From: Cladobotryum mycophilum | Lineage: Eukaryota > Ascomycota > Sordariomycetes > Hypocreales > Hypocreaceae | NCBI GenBank assembly: GCA_036429605.1 | Contig: JAVFKD010000016.1 | Span: 4,464,001-4,528,000, forward strand | DNA: 64,000 bases | Direction of reading: 5' to 3' | Shown here: positions 23,801 to 37,084 of the stretch, piece after piece | Position numbering within the stretch: the first letter of the stretch is position 1 | Layout of the letters: each line of letters opens with the position of its first letter | Notes under the pieces: generated by a model | Told to the model about the DNA's origin: nothing | The model's database searches: none | The model's input: only the letters and a program-made list of their open reading frames with translations | Translations under genes and position numbers: made by a program

Positions 23801-24607
23801 TAGCCCTACCGTTTTCATTTCGAAACACAGAATATTCTTCTCTATAATAAGTCTATCCTTTATTATAGTATCTTTTATTAACTAATTCACTAAAGTAATT
23901 ATGCTATAGTAAATAGCCGGATTATTATTGTTTTCTATCCGTTTAATTCAAGGTAATAAGATTAAAAGATCATTACTACAGACGGCTACATAACTTATCT
24001 TACCCGTTAGATAAACGACCCTACTTCTATATAGCTTATCGTTACTTAGGTCTAGCTGTTTATACTCCCGCTGTAATCTTAGGTTCTTTTAAAAAATATT
24101 AATAATTTTCTCTTCGAGCTAATATCCTTTCCTCTTATACTAGGCCTTAATTCCGTTTATAGTAATTCTTAAGGACGTTAGTGGTTAGTCTAAGAAACCA
24201 GTCTATTAGAAGCTTTGATCCTATATTGTTTTACTAAAGTCATATTAGAACACACCTCCTTTCCCATCGCAAGAAGCACTGACAATAGTGTCGCCTAGAC
24301 GAATATCATGCTTAGCGCTTGGCGCACCGCCGCCGATACCTACTATTAGAGTGATTTAGACATTAGGAAAGCTATATAGCATATCTCTCGCGATACTAGC
24401 TACAGAAGCTATTCTATACTTACTATCGGGCAAGACGGTAATAACTATATTATATTTCTTAATCTTACCTAGCGTATAATTATTATTATTATAGGAAAAG
24501 ACATATTCAGGTGGCTCGTGTTCCTCGTTAAGAAAGGCTTCTACGGTAATGCGCTCTATACTAATAGCGCAGATTTACCTAATAGTATAGTCTTTGTGGT
24601 TTAACAT
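20821..24607 (-). pseudogene. PNP-NACHT-WD40 receptor gene (STAND/NLR type), destroyed by RIP
   Basis: Read on the minus strand from an ATG at 24607: LNHKDYT, then AISIERITVEAFLNEEHEPP, IVGIGGGAPSAKHDIRLGD and IVSASCDGKGGVF. This is a purine-nucleoside-phosphorylase-like domain (about 24607-24230). The NACHT domain follows: ANTGYLGVSFF at about 23300, IIIINTLDKC with FITSRPELLIRLGF (about 22915-23080), and RRLPID*PGKSNIQ near 22770. Seven WD40 repeats close the gene. Fungal proteins of this build are cytosolic sensors in non-self recognition and regulated cell death. The P-loop (plus 23351-23368) reads IKIRKL where the family has AGTGKS; every change is C-to-T or G-to-A. Many CAG codons are now TAG. 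The 3' end is not defined. Confidence 0.85.
20851..21715 (-). repeat. seven tandem 126-bp units encoding WD40 repeats
   Basis: Units start at 20851, 20977, 21103, 21229, 21355, 21481 and 21607, always exactly 126 bp (42 codons) apart. On the minus strand each reads KTVRLWRADTGECV, a stop or Gln position, KLEGHSDSVQSVAFSHDLSL and VALALED. This is one full WD40 blade of the highly similar kind found in HET-E/NWD receptors. In the units I read closely, Gln is TAG through CpA-to-TpA. The array stays much less AT-rich than both flanks. An open frame on the opposite strand (21137-21577) is only the antisense reading of these repeats. Confidence 0.9.
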
Positions 24608-24864
24608 TTTTGTTTACGGGTCGGGGTTTTATCAATGGCGATTTGTTTAGGTCAACTTGCACTATTCTAAAACAGCAAAAGGTTTAAGTAATGCGCCTTA
24701 AAAAATATTAACTATTTAACTCTTCCTATAGATAATAAAAACAAAACATAAAAACCTTAGAAAGAAAGAAATAAGACTGGCTGTTATGACCTTGTTTAGT
24801 ATTAGGTTAAACTAGGTAAGGGTAGGGTTAGGTAGGATTTTAGTTATAGACATTTATTGCATTA
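24608..24864. other. AT-rich spacer, no gene
   Basis: Short region between the start of the receptor relic and the TA target site of the pogo/Fot1-like transposon. Nothing else recognised. Confidence 0.5.
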
Positions 24865-24957
24865 CCCGTAGGCAACCCCTCATGGGGGCCAACTAAGGTG
24901 CACGCCCCTTAGTTGGGCACAAAAAGCCGGGACAGCTACAAAAGTCCGGGACAGCCG
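24865..24957. repeat. left terminal inverted repeat of the pogo/Fot1-like transposon
   Basis: 93 bp beginning CCCGTAGGCAACCCC. It contains an internal palindrome, CCAACTAAGG to CCTTAGTTGG around TGCACGCC, that can form a hairpin within a single end. Confidence 0.9.
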
Positions 24958-25153
24958 GTCCAGTGCATTTTCCCCTGTGTTTCCCAGTAAATCAACAAAT
25001 CTACATTTTACGTATGTCTAAATGGATTTTTTTATATGAAAATGAAGCTTATGATACGTATGGATTGATTAAAGCTATTATAAGTCTAGAAAATGCATAA
25101 AAATAGCTATTTTTGGCGTTGAAGCCGCACAGTACCCCAGGCTAGATCAATAA

Positions 25154-27490
25154 CTATTTCTTCTTTTTCTCAGCGCCCTTATAGGTATTGTATATAGAAT
25201 TCGATCGCGGTGTACGTAGATTATCTGTAATATGCATCTTGAAGCTTTTAACGATACGGCAGGGCGTAGAAAGCGGTGTGGCAGGCGGCGAGGAAGGTGG
25301 TAATAATGCCGGCGGTAAAGAGGGCAGTCTTTGCTCGTCAGCAGCATCAAAAATGGATTCAAATTGCGTTTCTTCGAATGTGTTATCTTGAAGCTCAAGA
25401 TCTTTATATTCTTCATAGGAATTAAGGCCAAAAAGACTATCAGAATACTCTTCTTTATCCTCGTCTTCGCGGGCTGTGATGATATTCACAGAGGCATCGC
25501 TGGGAGGGAAATTGAATGCAAGCAACAGTCTCGGGGCTCGTGAGGCTTCTTGAATCGCTTCTTGAAGGAGAGGATTACGCTTAGTATCATAGAAAAATCA
25601 CAGTTACTTAAAGCATTATTAGAATTCCTTATTTTAGGTATCCATCTCGAGGAAGACATCTGCCTTTCCTGTGTGCTCAAGCCACTTCTGGTAGCTTAAG
25701 GTCTTCACCTTCCCATTAATCTCTTGCTTCTTATTCTGCCTGTATTCTTCTCTTAAGGCCTTAATATTATCGGTAACGAATTTCTTCATCGCACGAAGAT
25801 GACGGTGATGTTCAGCTTTAGCTTCTTTTTCGGCAGATTTAACGGCTTGTTAACGGATTCTTCCTAGGCTAATAGAGTTAGTAAAAAACTCGCCTAAAGG
25901 CTTGATCATTTTACCTTTTCGTATGCGGTTATTCAACCTTTCTAGCCGTTATTGGCGATCCTCGATAAAATACTTTACATTTGACTCTAGCACTGATGCC
26001 TCTATCATGACTTAACGAGCCAAACGAAACCCCTCTCGCGTTGGCGAGCTCAAGATATCATGATACCGGTGAGTCATATCCTCTATTGTATCGGCGGCGA
26101 GCTAGAAACGGAATTCTTGGGGCAGAAGCGAGGCATAGGCCGGGTTAATCGCTTTTCTTTGCTTCCTTTACTAATCAAGAAGAGCGCGGATCGCAGGACC
26201 ACTCAAGGGCGGATAGATTCCCGATTTCTCAAAGCCAGTTATAATATTATACTTTATAAAGCCCTTATTGTATATTCTTTTAAACGAGGTAAGAAAATCA
26301 AGCCGTAAGAAGTTGAGAAGAGAGCTCTATAACAAGGCCCTAAGGACTTTCTATTACGAATTCTTTAGCGGCTAAAAAACACCAATATCAAGAGGCTAAA
26401 GAATATAAGTAGAATAAGGAGGAAATACCGCGACAATAATATCGAATTCTATATAATATTCAATAAATTCAAGGGTTATGTGCCCTGTGAAGCCATTGAT
26501 AACAAGCAGTCGAAAAATGCGATCAGCCTTTAGGCGAGAGATGCCTTCCTTTTCCTCGCCGGTCATAGGATCTCTACACCACTCATCACAGCCAAACCAC
26601 TTAATAAATAATTTCCCTGTCCTTTGTGCCCTTACTGACTTTTCCCAGGAATAACGATTAAAAAAATAAAGCCATTTAAACGCAATGTCACTATTACTAA
26701 AGCCTATATCTATACGGCAGAATCGCAGGTTATCCTTGCCCTCTATTTCTGCCTAGCTCTCGGTAGGATATACCTAGAATATTAGCCAGGGGATCATCGA
26801 ATCCCCTATAGCATTAACAGTGCCTAAGAGAGTACAGGATTCCCTATTACCTAGGTCTATGACCTTAGGCCACTCGTGACGTGTTATACGGGTAACAATA
26901 ACCTTAACTCGTTCTCGTATGCTTCCTATTCGAATTCCACACTTATCCTCGTTCTAATACTCTGAGGGGCCTATATTATATTTGCTAACGATCATCTCTA
27001 GCTTCGTAAAGAAATTTTCTATCATCTTAATGTCACTTTACTTAAAGGAGCCTCGGGACCTCTCAATGGCCTTGACGTGTATGATCTTAAGGTATAGATA
27101 GGCGTTAATCTAACGGCGATACCATATTCGTGATACTGGCGGCGAGTTAGGATTACGGCGACGAAGAAGAGCGTTTGCAGCGCCCTCAAGCTGCAATTTG
27201 GTAGCAGGAAACCCTTCCTGTTACATCCAGGTGACATAGGCAATAAGGGTATTATCTTCAGCCTTATTAAGCAGCAAAGGCCGGCCCAATAGGGCAGGAA
27301 TCCTTGTATAGATGAGTAACTGGATTGCCCTGTCCATATAAGACTTACTAACGCGATACTTTTCTGCAGACTTTTTTATAGAAAGAGCGACGGGCACTAC
27401 GGTACCTGGCCGACGAGATCTATGAGAAATATTATCACGAGATTGAATAACGGCACGAGCGGCCTTCATAACCTTAGCGGAATAAACCAT
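25154..27490 (-). pseudogene. pogo/Fot1-like transposase, inactivated
   Basis: Start MVYSAKVMKAARAVIQS, then a Psq/CENP-B-like helix-turn-helix (SIKKSAEKYRVSKSYMDRAI, LLGRPLLLNKAED). A TAA follows VTWM (CAA to TAA). Later frames show NEDKCGIRIG (first catalytic Asp region), VINGFTGH and LQPLDIGVFQPLK, so this is a DDE_1 superfamily transposase. In VINGFTGH the second catalytic Asp is Asn (codon at plus 26495-26497), a G-to-A change on the coding strand. The acidic C-terminal tail (25154-25525) ends in GAEKKKK. The enzyme would cut and paste the element at TA sites, but the stop and the lost Asp make it inactive. Confidence 0.82.
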
Positions 27491-27577
27491 CTTGAACGAC
27501 AGGCAAACACGGTGTTAAACCTCAAAAGTGGTGTTTTTACATACAAAAACGCGCTATTTGTGGTGGTGGGGCGAGAA

Positions 27578-27670
27578 CGGCTGTCCCGGACTTTTGTAGC
27601 TGTCCTGGCTTTTTGTGCCTAACTAAGGGGCGTGCACCTTAGTTGGCCCCCATGAGGGGTTGCCTACGGG
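27578..27670. repeat. right terminal inverted repeat of the pogo/Fot1-like transposon
   Basis: Reverse complement of the left end over 93 bp with two transitions. Followed by the TA target copy at 27671-27672. Confidence 0.9.
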
Positions 27671-27672
27671 TA

Positions 27673-29099
27673 GTTACTAATCTAAGAGAGAATTTAGAAA
27701 GTTATAGATTAAATAGATAACTTATTAATGCCTTAATTGATATTCTTTTAACATATGATTAGCCATAGACTAATATTTGCTTAAATACTGTTTAAGAAAT
27801 TAAAGGTCTAGCGCTATAGTAATTAAGATTACTAATATTCACGGGTATTTCTGCGACCTAGATAACTAGCTAATATATTAATTATACTATGTTCTATCCC
27901 GTTGCTATTAGCTAGAGTTTAATAAGTTTACTTTTAAATTATCTTAATAAAACTATATTTTTATAATAGTAAAAAGCTTTATATATTATATTTAATGTAT
28001 GATTTATAAGTAGAGGATACTTAGAGATATAGCTTATTATACTAATATAATGTTATCTATCGCTAATGTATATAGGCCGTTGTTTAAAAAGATTACATGA
28101 TTTAGTTACTATTAGCCTAAAAACTACCTAATTACCTAAAAAAAGAATATCTAAGGTGATATAGATAAAACGTTATCTAAGGAGAGAATTAGGGTGATAA
28201 TAGTAATTTTTAAAAGTCTAAATATAACTTTACTTATAAACTTAAGAGCAAATATAAAAGAGTATAAAGTAGCTTAAGTTACCTTGCTAAGACATTTAGT
28301 AATAGTACTTTAAAGGTATAAGCTAATTATAGAGTTAATAATAGACTTAATTATAATTGTTATTTGACTAAACCCGCGATACCTATTTCGTTTTTTACTA
28401 TGCCTCTACAAAGATAATAAGTATAAAAACAGAAACTAAATATAAACATTATATAAGCTTAAAGAGATTAAGAAAATGCTTAAGAAATGTGCAAGTAGTA
28501 TAATTACTTATAATTACTTTATTAACTTAGCCACCGGGTGTAATAAATTGTATGTGTAACAAAGGAGAGGAGTAAAAGATTTAAAACCAGGTATTTATAA
28601 TTTAAATAACATAATCCATAAGCGAGTATGCCACACAAGCGAGTGTGCCACCCCTCACCACCTTGTGTAGAAAAAAAACAAAACCAGCTCTTAATATTTC
28701 TTAATCTATATTAAATATTTAATTATTATAATAGTATTAAAAGAAAATAATTATATCTTTTATTTAATTATATTTTCTTACAGGTTTATATATTATGGCC
28801 AGTCTTATTATACTTACTACAGCACAAAGCCTTTATATAAGCAAACCCTCTTTACCGCCCTTTCTGCTTAATTTGCTTATTTATATCCCTTTGATCCAAT
28901 TAATCGATTCTTTTTTAAACAGTAAATATACCTTTAAATCATATATAAGTTTTTTTACTTTATAATACTTATTTAATATCTTATTTACTATATAAAACTT
29001 AAAGACCTTTTTATATAAAAATATTACTTAATATATAATTACTATTATACTTTTTATAAATTAGTTAATTATAGTTAATATTATAGTTAAAAAGCTATT
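27673..29099. other. AT-rich RIP-degraded DNA
   Basis: No coding frame. A short direct repeat, AGCGAGTATGCCACACA then AGCGAGTGTGCCACCC, lies at about 28621-28650 and may be a decayed transposon end, but no partner end was found. Confidence 0.5.
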
Positions 29100-29660
29100 T
29101 TAATAAATAAAAATATAATTCTTTATATACTTTAACTATAAAATAACCTTATACACATTTTTTAGCATTTTAAAGACCTAAGGCTATATAAATTAAAATA
29201 GTATTTCTAAAGATATTAATATTTATAACTCTATATTAAACATTAAAAGAACATTTTACGGATTAAATAATAATAAACTAACTCCTTTAAAACTTTTTTA
29301 ATATTCTTCTTGTTAATTATAATAAAAAATATTATATAAAAGGTATAAAAGAATTTAAGCTTACTAATATATATAATATATATATACATTAACTTCTTAA
29401 TTTATTAACCGTATATTTACTTTAATAGCCTAAAATAACCAATATCTAATAGTTAAAAAAGATATAAAAAATAAAGAGATATATAGACTATAATAATTTT
29501 ATACTCTTTATAATAGAGTTTAAATACTATTAAGTAATAGCTCTTATAACCATTAAAGATAAACATTCAATAAATCCCTTTTATAAAAAAAGCTATATAA
29601 TAATCAAAATACTTAATCCAATCTAAGCCAACCTTATTAATAGTCTAACTATTTTCTATT
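29100..29660 (-). pseudogene. relic of a pogo-like (DDE_1) transposase C-terminus
   Basis: On the minus strand, around stops, one reads LLDIGYFRLLK, IYG then IKKLM, and further on FKGVSLLLFNP with NVLLMFNIEL. This corresponds to the conserved end of DDE_1 transposases (LQPLDVG, the PLK-YG segment, then FRGAGLVPFNP and V-S-L). All differences fit C-to-T and G-to-A changes. The upstream part of the gene would lie beyond 29660, where the LINE copy begins at 29774, so the LINE may have interrupted it. Family likely; element ends not found. Confidence 0.6.
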
Positions 29661-29773
29661 ATTATAATATATTAATCTACTAAAAGATTATATTTTTAAT
29701 ACTAATTCTTAAGATAATATTATATAATAAGAATAATAAATAATAGTATTACCTAACCTATTCTATTAATACC

Positions 29774-32700
29774 TTTTTTTTATTTTTTATTTTTTTATTT
29801 ATTACGCTTATGGAGGCCGAAGGCCTATAAAGCGGCTATCTATCTATCTAAAAGCTTACTGTACAGTAACTTTCTAGAATAGTAGCTAGCTGGCTAGCTT
29901 TTAAGCTAATAATATAAGGCCTTATGTGTTCCAGTTAGTGGTTTTCTTTTTCCTAGTTCTAAGCGTTATATATATCCCTTAGCCTCTAGGCTGACTAACT
30001 AACTAATTAGCCTATATCTACTCTTTTAAAAACCAGCTTCACGTATAGATCTTTGTGTTAGTAAGGAAACCTATTAAGGCTTCCTTTCCTAGTTTTATTA
30101 TAAAAAGCTTCTGTAATATTAGCTAGGCTCCTGGCCTTAAGGCCTTCTGCAGGGCCTTTGGTATCTGTTATAGTATAGTAGTAGGTATTGCATTGTATAT
30201 TATTGGTTATATTTATAGCGGTCGTCAGGGAGGTTTTTTATAGCTTTTTAATAGTTTTTAAGATACCCTATCCTTAGTTTTAGCTAGATATAGGCTAACT
30301 GGGTTAATCTTGGTCCTTTAATTAGGTTAGCTTTTAGCGAAAAGCTAAGGTTATTTTAAGCTATCCTATAGTATTAAGTGCCTAGGCCTCTTACTCTTTG
30401 GCCTATTTTCTCTCTTATCTTTTTACTAGTCTAATTAGTCTGCTATTGCTATACTATGGTTTTTTTTTATCTTCTGGTTTAGGTAATTAAGAGAGGCGTA
30501 CGGGCGGCCTTTATATAAGGCTTCTAGCCTTTTCTTAGCTAACTGATTAACTATTTTATTCCCTGGGATCCTTGTGTGGCTAGGTACTTAAGTAATTATA
30601 ATAATTATGTTTTACTATAATAGGAGGTATAGCTAAGCCTGGATTCTATAATTAATCTCTTTAGGGCCTTTGATTTTTATTATAGCTACTTGGTTATTAA
30701 TAAAGATATAGACTATTGGTTAGTTTGTCTTAGATAATAGTAAGGTATTTAAGACCTTAGAGATTATTATAAACTCGGTATTAGTTACTTTTATATATAA
30801 TCCTAGGTTCTAGAATCTTATTACTCTTACTGTTTTTGCTATTTTGTTTTATTGGTTTAGGCTGTTTTTATAGTATATATATAAATTAGTAATAGTACTT
30901 TTATAAATACTCTATAAGCCGTCTATATAAAAAGCTTAGTAATTATTAAAAATAAAATCTTTTAATAGCTATAAGTATTACTTTTTAGCTTTTTTCTTAA
31001 AGGCTTAGCTAATTAGAATAGTAGCTTTAGGTTTCTTATTTTAAGAGGCCTACTAAACTAAATCTTATCTTTCTATTCTCTTATACTTTCTAATAGCTTT
31101 ATTAAAACTAGTTAATAACCTAATAAGTTGTATTGGTATAGTTATATTAGTTATAGCTAATTAGATTAGGTGGGTTTCTAAAAGGGTTTAAGTATAAAGG
31201 CTATACTTAAGGTAGGCTTTTTAAAGCCTAACTTTAACCAAAGGGATAATTACTTTTAGTTCTAGTACCTTATAAAAGAATCTTTTAAAAGCCCCTAATA
31301 TCCTGGCTAGGGTAAGGTTCTATAACTATTAGAGTTAATAAATAAGATTTTTTTATCCTAGTCCCTTATACTAAAAAAAACTCTATAATCTACTATAAAG
31401 CTTATATAAGCTATATATAGTAGCCATAGGGCTTATATAGGTAGCCTGTGTTATATATTACCTAACCTCTAAAAGCCCTAGAAGGCTTTAGTAGCCTATT
31501 CGAGCTTTTTTATTACGTGGTGTTTAAAGTTAAGTTAGTAATCTAGTTAAACCCTTAATCATTTAATTAATAGTTTAGGCTTAACCGTTAAATTAGTTAT
31601 AATAAGTTTTTCTGTTATTGGTCAGTATTGTCTTGCAAAGTGGATAAGCTTGGTTTTGCCTAGGTTAAACTAGACCTTTTAAGGTTTTGCTTTTTTGATA
31701 AGCTTGGCTACTATAGTTTTTAAAGCCCTATAGTTTTGATAGGCTGATCTTAATGATATAGACAGGCTAAAGTTATTGATATAATTAAGCTAAAAGGCCT
31801 GATTTACTATTATATCTCTAATATAGATTAGAAATAAAATAGGAGATAAAGGTGATTCTTATGGGATTCCTATAGTTATGTTTATTAGCTGTTGTATTTG
31901 GTTATTAAAGGCTAGCTGGATTTTCTTATTTAATAAAAAGGAATTAACCTAGTTAATAAGGGTTTTAGAAAGGTTTAGCTTTTTTAGTATCCCTAATAGT
32001 TTTAGCTTTAATATATAATTAAAGGCGCTTTTAATATCTAGGAATAGGGTTATAACTACTGTCTGGTTAATAGTTTTTTTTAATAATTACTAGTTTTCAA
32101 TGTAATTTATAAGTAAAAGAATTATATTAATAGTTAATCTCTGTTTCTAGCTATTAAGTTAGGTTAGGTTTAGAAGGTTTTGTATAGAAACTAAATAGCT
32201 TAGTTTACTTATAACTATCTTTTCTAAGATCTTTCTTAGATAATTAAGTAAAGCTATAACTCTATACGCCTTTAAGCTACTATAATCTAGCTTATTAGCT
32301 TTTAGAAGAATAATTCTAATTACTTCTCTCTAACTAACTAGCTAATACCCTACTATAAATAAGGCCTAATAAGCTTTATTTAATAGGGTTAGTACCGCTA
32401 AGTAAGTCTTTTATATTAGAAGGAAATTAATTGTATTAGGGCCTAAGATTTTCTTATTAAAGAATAAAAAAATAACCCGTTAAACCTCTATATCCTCTAG
32501 CTTTGGCTATTTCTAATAAATCCTTTCGGGTATAAGTCTTATTAGTTCTTTTTAACTGGCTATAGATAGCTTTTAAAAGTTATTTTTTAATTACTATAGT
32601 TAATATCTTAAGGTCCTAGTTAATCTTATAGTTAGTCTTATAGTTAATTTTAGTATTGTATTAGCTATAGACTATAAGTCTAGCCAGTCTGCTAATTTGG

Positions 32701-35440
32701 ATCTTAGCCGGCTAGGAATTTAAACCTTTATTTTAGACCTTTTAGTTAATTTAGAGTAGCTAATAGTAAAGGTAAGGAATAGTATTTGTAAAAAAGCTAT
32801 ATATTTTTTCTTAAAGGTTTGAGCCTATTATTGTTAATCTTTTTTAGTATATATAATATTAGGAAGACTATTATTCTAGTATGCTTTAGTGTATTTGTAT
32901 ATTTTATAAATATCTATGATTATAGCTTCCTTAAGAAAGCTATTCTAGTAGATTTTTTTTATAGTTTATAGGGCTAGGTTATAGCTATTATAAGCTTTTT
33001 TTAGATTATTAGGGTTATTGCTATTAGGCCTGCCTTATATAATCGTATAGCTCTATTTAAAGCTTTCTATAGGTCTTTTAGCTTATTGTTCCACCAGGGC
33101 TTAGAGCGTTCAAAGGGTCTTTGCTTAGCTATAGCTAGTTTAGCTGCTTTTAGGATAATATCTCTAAGAAGATTAACTATCTTATCCTAGCTAGAGGTAC
33201 CGATTAGTTAATCTAGCTGGGTAAGAGCTTTAGGCTTTACTCTAATTAATAATTTACTATAAGCCTTCCAGTTAGCTTTCTTATAGTTAAACAATAGTTA
33301 TTATATTTAATATAAACGACTTGTTTTTAAAGGCCTTAATATATAGGCTTTAAAGGTAAGAATCTTATGATTAGAGTTAATTACTAGTATAGCTTATTAA
33401 TTACCCTAGCTAAAGGCTTAGAAACCTATACTAAAAGCTAGATCTATTATAGAAAATCTTTATAAGTTTTTTCTATAATAGGTACCGCTAAGCTCTATAG
33501 TCTTACTAGTATTAATTAGTAAGGTAGCTTACTGGTTATTTAGTCACTGGACTAGGCTATTAGCTTGGGCTATGGTTATTAGCTTAGCTTAAGTGTTCTA
33601 GTAAGTATAATAAAAGTTAAGGTCTTTTGCTAAGATAAAAGGTTATTTAAGCCTGCTTATTAAGAAAAGTAATCGTTTAATTATATATAGGCCTTATTGA
33701 CTAGTTGCTTAATTAGCTGCTTAGGCTGTCTGATTAGCCTATTGGCTAGCTTATTAAGGCTGTTTATTATATAGGTTAATTAGGAGGAATAGTTTAATGT
33801 TTAGTATTTTAATAGCTAAGATATTAGGATTATTAAAAAGGTTATAGCGGGGTGTAAACTTTAGTTAATTAGTTTTTTTAATATATAATAAGACTCTAAG
33901 TCTAATTTTTATATTTAAAGGGCTAGGGCTAGGTTATAGTATAATAAGGTTATATACTATGTGTTTTAGTATACTTTAGGTATTTGTTTTTTTATTATTA
34001 AAGTAATAAGGTTCTTAAAGTATAATAATATTAGCCTTAGCCTTTAAGGCTAGCTGTAAAGCTATATAATATATTATATTGGTTTTATGTATATTATATT
34101 AAAAGATCTTAAAATAGTTTTTTAATATAAAATAGTTTTATAAGTCTTATAGTCTATACTATTTGCTTAGTGGTTATTTATACAATTAGTACATTTAGGT
34201 TCTTAATATTAGCAGCTAGACTTAGCCTTATAGTTAGAGTAGCTATGATTCTTTGTGTTATAGCTACCAGTATATATAGTATATTTATAAGCCTTACGGT
34301 AGTTCTTAGTGTTATGGTTAAAGCCTAAGTAATAGAAGTACTAGGTTTTAGTTATATAGGCTTTATACGGGACTACCTTAGTTCTAACCCTAATTATATA
34401 GAGTCTTTGTTTTTTACTATACTTACTATATACTTTTATTAATATTATAAATATTATTAAGCTAGCTTTTTGTTCCGCGGATAGTGTTTTAAGCTATTTA
34501 AGTTAGTTTATAGTCTTGATTAGGTTAAAAGTTTTTATTTTTTTAGAAGATATTAAGAATATTTGTTTCTTTTAGAATTAGTACCCTATAAGTTACTAGT
34601 TTAATTCATTTAGTAAAGGCTTTGATTAGTTTAATTAGGTATTCTTAAAAGGTTTTTTCTAAAAGGTCTTATTAGGTAAAGAGGTTATTGGCTAATTAAG
34701 TTAATATAGCTATAATAATTATATTATTTCTAGCTGATTACTATATATTAGTTATACTCTTGGCTCCTAGAGCTTGGTTTAGCTTGTTTCTTAATATGAT
34801 TAAGGGCAGTGGTTTTTAGAAGTTATATCCGGTTTCTAGCTTAAGAATAACTTATAGGTTTGTTTTTCTAGGCTTCTAAGGTGCTGTTTTAGCTGCTATA
34901 GATTCCTTAGCTGCTATGGTTCTTTTTAGGGTTTATTCTGCCTATTGGCTTTGTTTTATGTTTTTTTTAGGTATAGAGCTATATAAAGGTGTTCTTGGTT
35001 GTTTTTGTTATTTTAGTCTAATAGCTTTCTTTAGTTAATTAATAAGATTAGTATAGAATAGTTAGATGACTTGAGTTTTGTTTATAGTCTCTAGGGCTGT
35101 TTGAATATGCTATAATATATTTGGGGCCTCTAGTTGTTATTGTTATTAGGCCTCTTAGGCTTTTTAGGCCTTTTTGGCTAGTTGTTTGTTTAGACTATTA
35201 TCTAAGGTTATTTCTATTATATCTATGGCCTTTAGATTAGTAATTTTACTAGTTATAGCTTAGGCTTAAGCTAAGGCTAATTATATTATAGCTTTAGCTA
35301 TAGCTATAGCTGTGGCTTTGATTGTGGCGTGTTTATTATGTTTGTTGCGTTGAGTAAGCTTTTTCTATACTCTTATAAAAGCTATTTATAAAGGCTAATA
35401 TCCTTTCTATAATCGCTTACGGAAGGGTATAGTGTTAATA
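29774..35440 (-). mobile_element. LINE retrotransposon (Tad-like), near full length, RIP-degraded
   Basis: Runs on the minus strand. A degraded poly-A tail lies at 29774-29800 on the plus strand as a T-rich run, next to the 3' terminal sequence CGCTTATGGAGGCCGAAGGC, shared with the intact 3' end at 53880-53943. RNase H remains are near 30200-30800. Reverse transcriptase remains are near 31750-31870 with ESPLSPILFLIY and YINNFSLS, where the catalytic YIDD has become YINN by G-to-A. ORF1 begins near 35430 and matches the plus-strand ORF1 copy at 48880. Stops are everywhere. It is inactive. Confidence 0.8.
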
Positions 35441-37084
35441 GATAGAATTTATTTCTTTTAGTTAACTTATATTATGTTTTTCTGGTGTTTTAAGCTTAAT
35501 TCGGTAGCCTTAAACTGGTTTTTTCCTGGCGGGCGAAATCTCAAGTTATAAAGACTAAAAATTAGGGTTTTTTAAACCACTAACTTATAATATACCTATA
35601 GATATATTTACTAATAATCTATTCAATTGCCTAAAGTACTAATTTATACTAGTAAATAGAAGACACATAGAAGATAATATTAGTAAAAATATATTATAGA
35701 ATATTAAAAATTAATAACTTAAAAAGCACTATATATTTATATTAGTAATTTAAGTCTAGGATTATTAGTAATTATAAAAAATAGTTTTAATTTACTAATA
35801 ATTAAATAATAAAAGTTAATGATAGTTATAAAGGCCTGGTAGTTGCTTTATAGTTATTACTAGTACTTTACTATTACTAGCAATTAACCTATAATAGATA
35901 CTAGTATATTTAATATATACTGGTTTAGTTATTGCTAATTAATATAATATATTATTAATAAGTTAAAAAATGGTTTAAAATAAGATTTAAGAAATTAATA
36001 CTTAGAATATAAGGTTACTAGTAGAGCGAGTTTTAAGAAGAATTAGTACTAGTATCTAGATTTATAAAGTTATTAGTAAAGTATATAAAACGTTTAAATA
36101 AAAATTAATAATAATTACTAGTATCTTATATTAATAGATTATTTTAGCTAAGATACTAGCAGTTCTTGCCAGTACTCTCTACTCTATGTTCTATTATTCT
36201 TTTTATGCATTTATTATTAATAATATTTAGTCTTTTTAAAAAGTAAAGGTAGAATATTTTATTAGTAATCTTATAAATAAAATAGAAAAAACAATACATA
36301 AAATATTATTTAATTTATACAGGAGGTTACTAGATATCCTAGAATTCTATACACACTACTTATCGTCTAAAGAATTACATCGATTAACTATTATATACCT
36401 AAATCACTTAAAGTCAGGAGCTTAAGATATTTTAAATAAATATAAGTAATATAAAACTAATTTAGTCCCTAAAGGCTATAAAAGACTATAAGATAAACTA
36501 TAGTATACTTTTAATAGTAATAATATATCTTTAAGTTTTTGTTTCTAATCTTATTATAATTTTATACTAGACGTTAGTAATTTTCTGCCCTATAATCAGT
36601 ACCTTTAAGACTTTAATCCATTTAACATTACACAATAAACCTACTATAATAAAAATAAAAAATTATTATACTTAGCTATATTATTATTAAATAAAAAAAG
36701 AATAAAATATATAAGTATTTATAATATAACCAAATCACAGTAATAAAGTCTCTAAGGACTATTAAACAATAACTAGCAAAGGTAAATAGCAGGAAGATTA
36801 TTATTTAAGTTAACAGCGTAATAATAGTATACGATATATAAGTAGCATAAACGAAAACTACTCTTAGGACCACTAGGGTCAGGGGCATCTAATCCATATA
36901 ATTATTTCCGTGTCTAAATAAGGTCCGTATTATTAGAGGATGTATATTATATTACACGATATAAGTAAAGCGCGTATTGTATGGTACAATATGAAAAGGG
37001 CTTATATTATATCGTATTGCTAAGAGGCTAATATATCGTCAGTACGGCCATATATCCTGTATATTGTACGTGATCATTTTTATT
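35441..37084. other. AT-rich degraded DNA, no gene
   Basis: Contains the possible 5' leader of the LINE up to about 35560, then structureless TA-rich sequence. At 36900-37080 CpG-containing words (TCCGTGT, GTACGTGATC) return, perhaps less mutated single-copy DNA. No frame is open beyond a few dozen codons. Confidence 0.5.

Larger units (their letters stand above)
24865..27670 (-). mobile_element. complete pogo/Fot1-like DNA transposon, 2806 bp
   Basis: Bounded by 93-bp terminal inverted repeats with only two mismatches and by TA on both sides (24863-24864 and 27671-27672), as expected for Tc1/mariner-pogo elements. It encodes one transposase on the minus strand, which has stops and substitutions. 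The interior is clearly less AT-rich than the surrounding block. It sits upstream of the receptor relic and probably arrived after much of that decay. Confidence 0.9.
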
